Assembly (NCBI GenBank): GCA_000402515.1
Contig: AQRL01000035.1
Span: 39,140-103,139 of the forward strand
Direction of reading: 5' to 3'
DNA length: 64,000 bases
Source of the DNA: Nanoarchaeota archaeon SCGC AAA011-G17
GTDB lineage: Archaea; Nanobdellota; Nanobdellia; SCGC-AAA011-G17
Shown one piece after another: positions 59,490 through 64,000 of the stretch. Position 1 is the stretch's first letter. Each line of letters opens with the position of its first letter. The notes below the pieces were generated by a model, which did no database searches, was not told the origin of the DNA, and saw only the letters and a list, made by a program, of their open reading frames with translations. The position numbers and the translations under genes were made by a program.

Positions 59490-59684
59490 ATGACAGAAGA
59501 AAACTTAGAAAAACAATTAGGGCTAGGGAGGGAAGTAACTACAGAAGAATTATTATATAAAATAAACAACCCACGAAGTTCCCTCTTGGTGTATCAGAAC
59601 TTTGACCTTAAAGAAAGACTAGAATCTTTAAAAAGATGGAGAGATTTATCTAGCCGTTCACAGCTTCTTGTTGGGTATAGTTAA
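59490..59684 (+). CDS. Microprotein, 64 residues, third of a tandem set
   Basis: Begins MTEENLEKQLGLGREVTTEEL and ends LKRWRDLSSRSQLLVGYS. It shares the C-terminal W-R...S-S...S pattern with the 56-residue gene before it. Helical and charged; function unknown. Confidence 0.6.
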   Translation: MTEENLEKQLGLGREVTTEELLYKINNPRSSLLVYQNFDLKERLESLKRWRDLSSRSQLLVGYS

Positions 59685-59696
59685 TTGTAATAAGAA

Positions 59697-59786
59697 ATGA
59701 GTTTAGAAGAGAAAACTATTGAAAGAGAAGATTTTAAGAGGGCATCTTCCAATTGTTGTTTTTCAAGCTTTTTATTCTTGGTCTAA
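59697..59786 (+). CDS. Microprotein, 29 residues, last of a tandem set (possibly degraded copy)
   Basis: Begins MSLEEKTIEREDFKRASS and ends with a hydrophobic tail (CCFSSFLFLV). The M-S-L-E-E start resembles M-N-L-E-D of the 56-residue gene. It may be a broken copy of the same family, since the W-R motif is absent. Confidence 0.4.
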   Translation: MSLEEKTIEREDFKRASSNCCFSSFLFLV

Positions 59787-59834
59787 TGTTCTTTTTAGGG
59801 AAAAAAGAGAAATTTTATTAGTTTAAATATAGAA

Positions 59835-60296
59835 TTATTCTCTAATCTTTTTAGCTAATTCTGCCAAATCCTTATCTTCTGCCCTTTTATGGTCGTGAGA
59901 TGAAATATATCCTTCATAAGTTTCAAAATACTTATCTACGTTGGATTTTATCGGTTTCCATTCTTTCATTTTTGTGCCATGCATTGGAAATAATTTGGCG
60001 TGTACATGATCTACACCAAACCCCTCAAAGATCAGTCCAGTTCTTCCAACAGTTTCTAATTTTGAATCTATTAATCTAGCAACCTTTTTAGCTGCAATTA
60101 TTAGATCTTTTAAAACGTGGTCCGATAAGTCAAAAGCATAACTGGGATAGTGCTCTTTTGGAATCAATACAGAAAAACCTTTTGTGTTTGGGAAGATACT
60201 TAGAAAAGCTAAATGTTTTTCATCTTCCCAGATTTTATGACAAGGAACCTCTCCCCTGACAATCTTACAAAAAAGGCAGTTTTCTTGTGTTTTCAT
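59835..60296 (-). CDS. HIT-family nucleotide hydrolase with altered triad
   Basis: A 153-residue HIT protein that should hydrolyse dinucleotide polyphosphates or aminoacyl-adenylates. The N-terminal C-x2-C (CLFCKIVRGEVPCHKI) is typical. The triad region reads DHVHAKLFPMHG, that is His-x-His-x-Lys, so the third His is replaced by Lys. The catalytic second His remains. It follows asnS on the same strand, where scavenging of misformed aminoacyl-adenylate would make sense (inference). Confidence 0.85.
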   Translation of the reverse strand: MKTQENCLFCKIVRGEVPCHKIWEDEKHLAFLSIFPNTKGFSVLIPKEHYPSYAFDLSDHVLKDLIIAAKKVARLIDSKLETVGRTGLIFEGFGVDHVHAKLFPMHGTKMKEWKPIKSNVDKYFETYEGYISSHDHKRAEDKDLAELAKKIRE

Positions 60297-60338
60297 AATT
60301 TTATTTTACCCCTTATTATTTAAAAATGTATCTAAGAG

Positions 60339-61457
60339 TTATTTTAAATCATACTTTTCAATTAAACTCCTTAGATTTTCACTTCCATAATCATTTAGCC
60401 CCATATTCTCTGGTGTAATTATTTTTCTATCAGGGTAACGTGGCCATGGTTTTGTTAATCTTATATGGTCTAAACCCAATAATCCATATAATATTCTTTC
60501 TGGAGCAGCACCAATCCCACCATGAGGGGGCATTCCATTTTCTCTTAAAGCAATATAATTCCAATAATGTCTAACATTATGTTTTTGCCCCTTTTCTATA
60601 AGATTTTGGATAATCTCCTCAGGATCTGTGATTTTCTCAGCTACTCCCACCATCTCTCCCGCGCCATGCGGAGCAATTAAATCGCAGGTCATTGACAATC
60701 TGCGATCTTCAGGAAGCCTTCTATAAGGAAATCCTTCAGAGACAAAAGGAGGAAAATCTACCCAAACATATCTATCACCAAAATAATCAGTTAATATTAT
60801 CTCATCTCTTCTTTTAAGACCCTCCCCCCATTCAGTAGTAGATCCTTTTCTTTGTGTTAAGATTAAAGTGTCATTATAAGAGATATGTTCATGATTTTCT
60901 GGTTTTAATCCGTCTATTTGTAAGTTAACACATAAAATATTTAATTCCTTCTCATTTAGTCTTAAAACTTCATTCATTGCATAATGGATTGAGTTACCCG
61001 ATAGTCTCTTTAGATCATCAATGTTTGCAAATAGAGCTTCTGTCTTTGCATGGGTATATTCTGCTAAATGTCTTTTAGAACCAGAGGGCTCATTTCTAAA
61101 AGCTGGAGAAATAGTATAAACTTTTCCAAATGCTAAAGCAAGTGGTTCTAATTCAAATGTAGCGCATTGAGTTAAGAAAACGTTCTCGCCATGAACATTT
61201 GCAACAATTGCATTATCTTTACCATAAAGAGTTTTATCCGTTATTATTGGGGGTTCAACTAAGACAAACTTTTCTCTCTTGAAATATTGATGTAATGCCA
61301 TAACAAAATCTGTTTTTATCTTCAAAATTGCCGCTCTTTGAGGATTTGAGAGATATGCTTCTGGAAAAGAAAAAACCTGATTTCCATATAAGGGATCTGA
61401 ACCATTAAAATCCCAAGGAGAATCTATATTCAAAGTATTTTTAGCAATAATCTCCAA
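60339..61457 (-). CDS. asnS: Asparaginyl-tRNA synthetase catalytic part (frame-split)
   Basis: A 372-residue class II catalytic domain: motif 2 YTISPAFRNEPSGSKRHLAEYTHAKTE and motif 3 GGIGAAPERILYGLLGLDHIR. It would charge tRNA-Asn. The frame opens with TTG at 61457 and no ATG. Upstream it reads on as G-N-P-E-I-K-V-N-R-L-E in the same frame, which continues the OB-fold gene after a shift near the A4 run at 61487-61490 (T4 on the plus strand). It is therefore the second part of one AsnRS gene with a one-base deletion, or a real split gene. Confidence 0.9.
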   Translation of the reverse strand: MEIIAKNTLNIDSPWDFNGSDPLYGNQVFSFPEAYLSNPQRAAILKIKTDFVMALHQYFKREKFVLVEPPIITDKTLYGKDNAIVANVHGENVFLTQCATFELEPLALAFGKVYTISPAFRNEPSGSKRHLAEYTHAKTEALFANIDDLKRLSGNSIHYAMNEVLRLNEKELNILCVNLQIDGLKPENHEHISYNDTLILTQRKGSTTEWGEGLKRRDEIILTDYFGDRYVWVDFPPFVSEGFPYRRLPEDRRLSMTCDLIAPHGAGEMVGVAEKITDPEEIIQNLIEKGQKHNVRHYWNYIALRENGMPPHGGIGAAPERILYGLLGLDHIRLTKPWPRYPDRKIITPENMGLNDYGSENLRSLIEKYDLK

Positions 61458-61468
61458 TCTATTAACCT

Positions 61469-61729
61469 TTATTTCAGGGTTTCCTCTTTTATCATTTCCA
61501 AAACCCCATCTACAGATAAATATGCCCCCTTTCCTACAGCAGATAACTCTTCGTAAGCCCTAGGATTTTCAGATCTTTCAATAACTAGTTGAACTTGATT
61601 TGAATAATCAATCAAATCAACAAACAACCTTTTTTTGTGTTTTCTAATATTTTTGAGTTTTCCAAACACCGAAACAGAATTTTCACTTAATCTTCCTTCT
61701 AAAGAATTTTTTATGCTTTTCCATTCCAT
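61469..61729 (-). CDS. asnS: Asparaginyl-tRNA synthetase anticodon-binding OB fold (frame-split)
   Basis: 86 residues forming the OB fold that precedes the class IIb catalytic domain (VSVFGKLKNIRKHKKRLFVDLID, VQLVIERSENP). It breaks off in V-D-G-V-L-E-M-I-K-E-E-T-L-K, where a synthetase would continue into the hinge. Adding one A to the A4 run restores M-I-K-R-G-N-P-E-I-K-V-N-R-L-E and an uninterrupted AsnRS. It starts three bases after the aspS stop. Confidence 0.88.
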   Translation of the reverse strand: MEWKSIKNSLEGRLSENSVSVFGKLKNIRKHKKRLFVDLIDYSNQVQLVIERSENPRAYEELSAVGKGAYLSVDGVLEMIKEETLK

Positions 61730-61732
61730 TTT

Positions 61733-63040
61733 TTAGGGGTTTAATCTATTTGGTCTACGATAAACAAAAGTTACTTCTCTTACATTATTCAACCCTGTTA
61801 AATTTATTAACATCCTTGTTAAACCAAAACCAAGACCTCCATGAGGGGGGCATCCATATCTAAAAAAATTAACATAAGATGCAATTGAATTAGGATCTGT
61901 TCCTTTCTCATGAATTTGATTAAGAAGTTTATTATACCTATGCTCTCTTTGTGCTCCAGTAGTTACTTCTAAACCTTTCCATATAAGATCAAAGCTTTTT
62001 GTCGTTTCTGGTCTATCTTCAAATCGCATATGATAGAAAGGTCTTGCCTTTGAAGGATACTCTGTAACAAAAACAAAATCGTGATCAAAATTATCTTTAA
62101 TATATTTTGCCAATCTTCTTTCTCCTTCTGGATCTAAATCCCCTTTCTGTTCTCTCGGAACTTGATAACCCTCTGAATCAAGAATCTTATAAGCTTCATC
62201 CATAGTAACTCTTGGAAAAGGTACTTTTGGCACTTTCGTTTCTAAACCATAAATTTTTTTAATTTCTTCTCCATGTTTAGTAGCTACTTTTGATAAAAAA
62301 TAATTTATCCAGTTTTCTTCTAACTCCATTACATCTTCATGAGATTTAATCCAAGAAATCTCCATATCAATACTAGTAAATTCTGTATCGTGTCGAGAGG
62401 TAAATGAAGGATTTGCTCTAAAAACAGGACCAATTTCAAAAACCCTATCAAAGCCTGCAGCCATTGCCATTTGTTTATAAAATTGTGGTGATTGAGCTAA
62501 TGATGCTTCTTGTCCAAAATAATCTAATTTAAACAATTCTGCTCCAGATTCGCTGGCCCCTTCAACTAATTTAGGAGAATGAATTTCAGTAAAACCGTTT
62601 TGTAACCAAAATTCTCTCATTGCATGTTCTGCGGTTGTTTGAATTCTAAAAATTAGATGTTTTTTATGATCTCTCAAATCAATGTATCTCCAATCTAACC
62701 TATTATCAATGTTAGACCCTTGGGTTATAGGTAATGGTCCTTCAGGACGACTTTGTACATCAACATAATCTAATTGTATCTCATAACCATTGAGCTTAAC
62801 TTGTTGATTCTCAACTAAATTTCCTCCTGCAAAAACTGTGGTGTCGGGAGACAATGAAGACACTACACCCTCTAAAGATTTTCCATCCTTAAAGTTTGTA
62901 GTTTGTACATATCCAGTGTGATCTCTGAGTATTAAAAATTGCATTCTTTTTTGATCTCTTAATTTATCTACCCATCCCGCAATATTTACATAATTTCCTA
63001 CCTGGCTTCTCAAATTTCCTATTAAATTACGGTTTTTCAT
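61733..63040 (-). CDS. aspS: Aspartyl-tRNA synthetase, archaeal type
   Basis: A 435-residue class IIb enzyme. The N-terminal OB fold (residues 1-105) has VNIAGWVDKLRDQKRMQFLILRD. The catalytic domain has FTEIHSPKLVEGASESGAELF, motif 2 FEIGPVFRANPSFTSRHDTEFTSID and motif 3 GGLGFGLTRMLINLTGL. Length fits the archaeal/eukaryal form without the bacterial insertion. The presence of an AsnRS next door suggests it need only charge tRNA-Asp. It leads the operon aspS-asnS-HIT. Confidence 0.96.
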   Translation of the reverse strand: MKNRNLIGNLRSQVGNYVNIAGWVDKLRDQKRMQFLILRDHTGYVQTTNFKDGKSLEGVVSSLSPDTTVFAGGNLVENQQVKLNGYEIQLDYVDVQSRPEGPLPITQGSNIDNRLDWRYIDLRDHKKHLIFRIQTTAEHAMREFWLQNGFTEIHSPKLVEGASESGAELFKLDYFGQEASLAQSPQFYKQMAMAAGFDRVFEIGPVFRANPSFTSRHDTEFTSIDMEISWIKSHEDVMELEENWINYFLSKVATKHGEEIKKIYGLETKVPKVPFPRVTMDEAYKILDSEGYQVPREQKGDLDPEGERRLAKYIKDNFDHDFVFVTEYPSKARPFYHMRFEDRPETTKSFDLIWKGLEVTTGAQREHRYNKLLNQIHEKGTDPNSIASYVNFFRYGCPPHGGLGFGLTRMLINLTGLNNVREVTFVYRRPNRLNP

Positions 63041-63240
63041 TTTATAGAGTGGAATAATATACGATTTATAAATGTTACTATTTAAAAGTTACTTATATTA
63101 TCTGATTAATACTATATCAAATAGAAAAATTTGGGCGAATGAAATGAACATAACATGTGTTAGGTTCTTCTGAAAGTTTAATGAAATTTTTTTTATAACT
63201 GACTTGGATTGAAACTATCCAGAAAGGTTGAGAAAAAAAT
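63041..63240. other. Intergenic region, no gene seen
   Basis: 200 bases with an A/T-rich left half that probably holds the aspS promoter (TATTTAAAAGT, about 63080) and nothing else recognisable. No frame with a ribosome site. Confidence 0.4.
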
Positions 63241-63405
63241 CTAATGTTGTGTTTTAAAGAAATATGCACTTGCGATTGCAAAAATAATTGCGAGACCAAT
63301 ACCAATATATCCTACTATTGGCGATGATATATACACAGAACTTGTGGCAAAAAAAGAGCTAACTGCGAGTAATGCTAAAACAATAGCTAAAATTCTATGA
63401 CCCAT
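63241..63405 (-). CDS. Small two-helix membrane protein, 54 residues
   Basis: Two helices (ILAIVLALLAVSSFFATSSV and IVGYIGIGLAIIFAIASAYFF) joined by a short loop, ending KTQH. The ATG at 63405 is chosen because GGAG lies five bases upstream; the earlier ATG at 63429 lies before that site. Function unknown. Confidence 0.65.
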   Translation of the reverse strand: MGHRILAIVLALLAVSSFFATSSVYISSPIVGYIGIGLAIIFAIASAYFFKTQH

Positions 63406-63455
63406 AAAACTCCAAAGAGACATATACAAATTATATTAGATTAAATATATAAATC

Positions 63456-63818
63456 TTATCCCAATTTAATCAATTCAGAAACAGTAATTAAAATTGCTCC
63501 TTTGGCTGGCAAACCCTTATTTTCAGGCATCTTTTCAACAAAGATTTTCCATTTCCCGCCTGTGAGATATTCAGCGCTGCCGACTAATTTTACACCCTTC
63601 CATTCCTTATCCCAGACAGCAAGGCAGACATTATTGTTTTTTTCAAGGTTTTCTTTTGTCTGCTTCATATAATTATCAGTAATAAGAACCTGATTTTTTG
63701 AAACAACCTTAACATAGGCAACCCCGATTACATTTGGCTTTCCTGCTTTATCAACAGTAGCAAAAGCAAGAGGATTTTCCTCAATTAATTTCTTATCTTT
63801 TGAATTGATTTCAACCAT
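63456..63818 (-). CDS. Pyridoxamine 5'-phosphate oxidase-like flavin-binding protein
   Basis: A 120-residue split-barrel protein: PLAFATVDKAGKPNVIGVAYVKVV, QVLITDNYMKQTKENLEKN and VCLAVWDKEWKGVKLVGSAEYL. Small members bind FMN or F420 and act as redox enzymes; the real substrate is unknown. It has its own promoter and stands alone next to the window end. Confidence 0.9.
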   Translation of the reverse strand: MVEINSKDKKLIEENPLAFATVDKAGKPNVIGVAYVKVVSKNQVLITDNYMKQTKENLEKNNNVCLAVWDKEWKGVKLVGSAEYLTGGKWKIFVEKMPENKGLPAKGAILITVSELIKLG

Positions 63819-63923
63819 ATTATCAAAATAGATTATGAAAGTTTAATAAGGTTTTTGTTTTAGAGTAACCGTTTAGCTACTCCAGAACAATAATCAAAAA
63901 ATAGTAGTTCTTATTACTAATTT

Positions 63924-63960
63924 TTGGGGGTTGGAGTGAGGAACGAATGGAAACCCCCAA
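63924..63960 (+). promoter_or_regulatory. Hairpin enclosing the start of the last gene
   Basis: TTGGGGGTT (63924-63932) and AACCCCCAA (63952-63960) are perfect 9-base complementary arms with a 19-base loop holding GGAG and the ATG at 63947. Folded in mRNA this would hide the ribosome site and start codon. Confidence 0.6.
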
Positions 63961-64000
63961 TGAATTGAAAGATTTGAGCAGAGAAGAATTAATAGAAATA
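63947..64000 (+). CDS. Partial gene, possibly a transposase N-terminus
   Basis: Eighteen codons: METPNELKDLSREELIEI. L-S-R-E-E-L-I-E recalls the N-terminal coil of IS66-type transposases, but the fragment is too short to be sure. GGAG lies about ten bases before the ATG inside a hairpin loop, an arrangement that mobile elements use to limit translation. The rest lies beyond the window. Confidence 0.35.
   Translation, partial: METPNELKDLSREELIEI

Noticed and set aside
63117-63305. Minus-strand 62-codon frame
   Set aside because: No ribosome site, poor composition, and it overlaps the better-supported two-helix membrane gene in another frame.

Overview
The window reads as a piece of an AT-rich genome (estimated by eye at about one third G+C) from a DPANN-type archaeon, most like the Woesearchaeota/Pacearchaeota branch. 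The archaeal assignment rests on Orc1/Cdc6 followed by both subunits of family-D DNA polymerase, an archaeal membrane-anchored LonB protease, Hef helicase-nuclease, an archaeal-type TyrRS, a short histone-fold protein, an RPA-like protein, PRC-barrel proteins and VirB11/TadC-type pilus genes. TATA boxes lie about 25 bases before many starts, so much of the transcription looks leaderless. A smaller set of mostly small genes has a strong GAGGTG ribosome binding site. The DPANN placement is inference from protein style, gene size and intein load. No tRNA, rRNA or CRISPR array was found.

Layout. 1-3.2 kb: a cut metallophosphoesterase, a zinc-finger microprotein, SerRS, a winged-helix regulator and an extended PRPP synthetase. 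3.2-14.5 kb is accessory: tiny lysine-rich genes (one interrupted by two in-frame stops), a Vsr-type homing endonuclease, XerA recombinase, cold-shock protein, a serine-recombinase island with a palindromic operator, a secreted nuclease-like protein, membrane proteins, two coiled-coil winged-helix proteins, a block of palindromes and a 45-base direct repeat. 14.5-29.7 kb is core: histone-like protein, ArgRS, LonB, PRC-barrel protein, then Orc1/Cdc6-DP1-DP2 behind a gene-free stretch that may be an origin. 29.8-42.2 kb: an AbrB plus LAGLIDADG module, TyrRS, flavodoxin, PepF and M29 peptidases, an arginase-family enzyme, ThpR, Hef, a degenerate site-2 protease homologue and TraB. 42.2-56.4 kb: one large surface-structure locus. 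56.5-64 kb: RPA, acyltransferase, half-size MFS protein, four tandem microgenes, HIT, AsnRS, AspRS, and the edge of what may be a transposase.

The most unusual item is LonB. It is encoded by two neighbouring genes. The first ends in an N-terminal intein half and the second begins with a C-terminal intein half, and the break falls at the usual endonuclease site of inteins. Walker A is on one polypeptide while Walker B and the Ser-Lys dyad are on the other, so active LonB should need protein trans-splicing. Two other genes, DP2 and the pilus ATPase, carry full LAGLIDADG inteins next to their active sites, and two free-standing homing endonucleases lie nearby.

The surface locus pairs a VirB11-like ATPase and a TadC-like membrane protein with ten small proteins that share an M-N-K-K-G type leader and one hydrophobic helix. 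The last of these carries a secreted NlpC/P60 peptidase domain. Three related 4-helix membrane proteins and two coiled-coil proteins sit beside it. I read this as a pilus or secretion machine that may act on another cell's envelope. AsnRS is split by what looks like the loss of one base in an A run.
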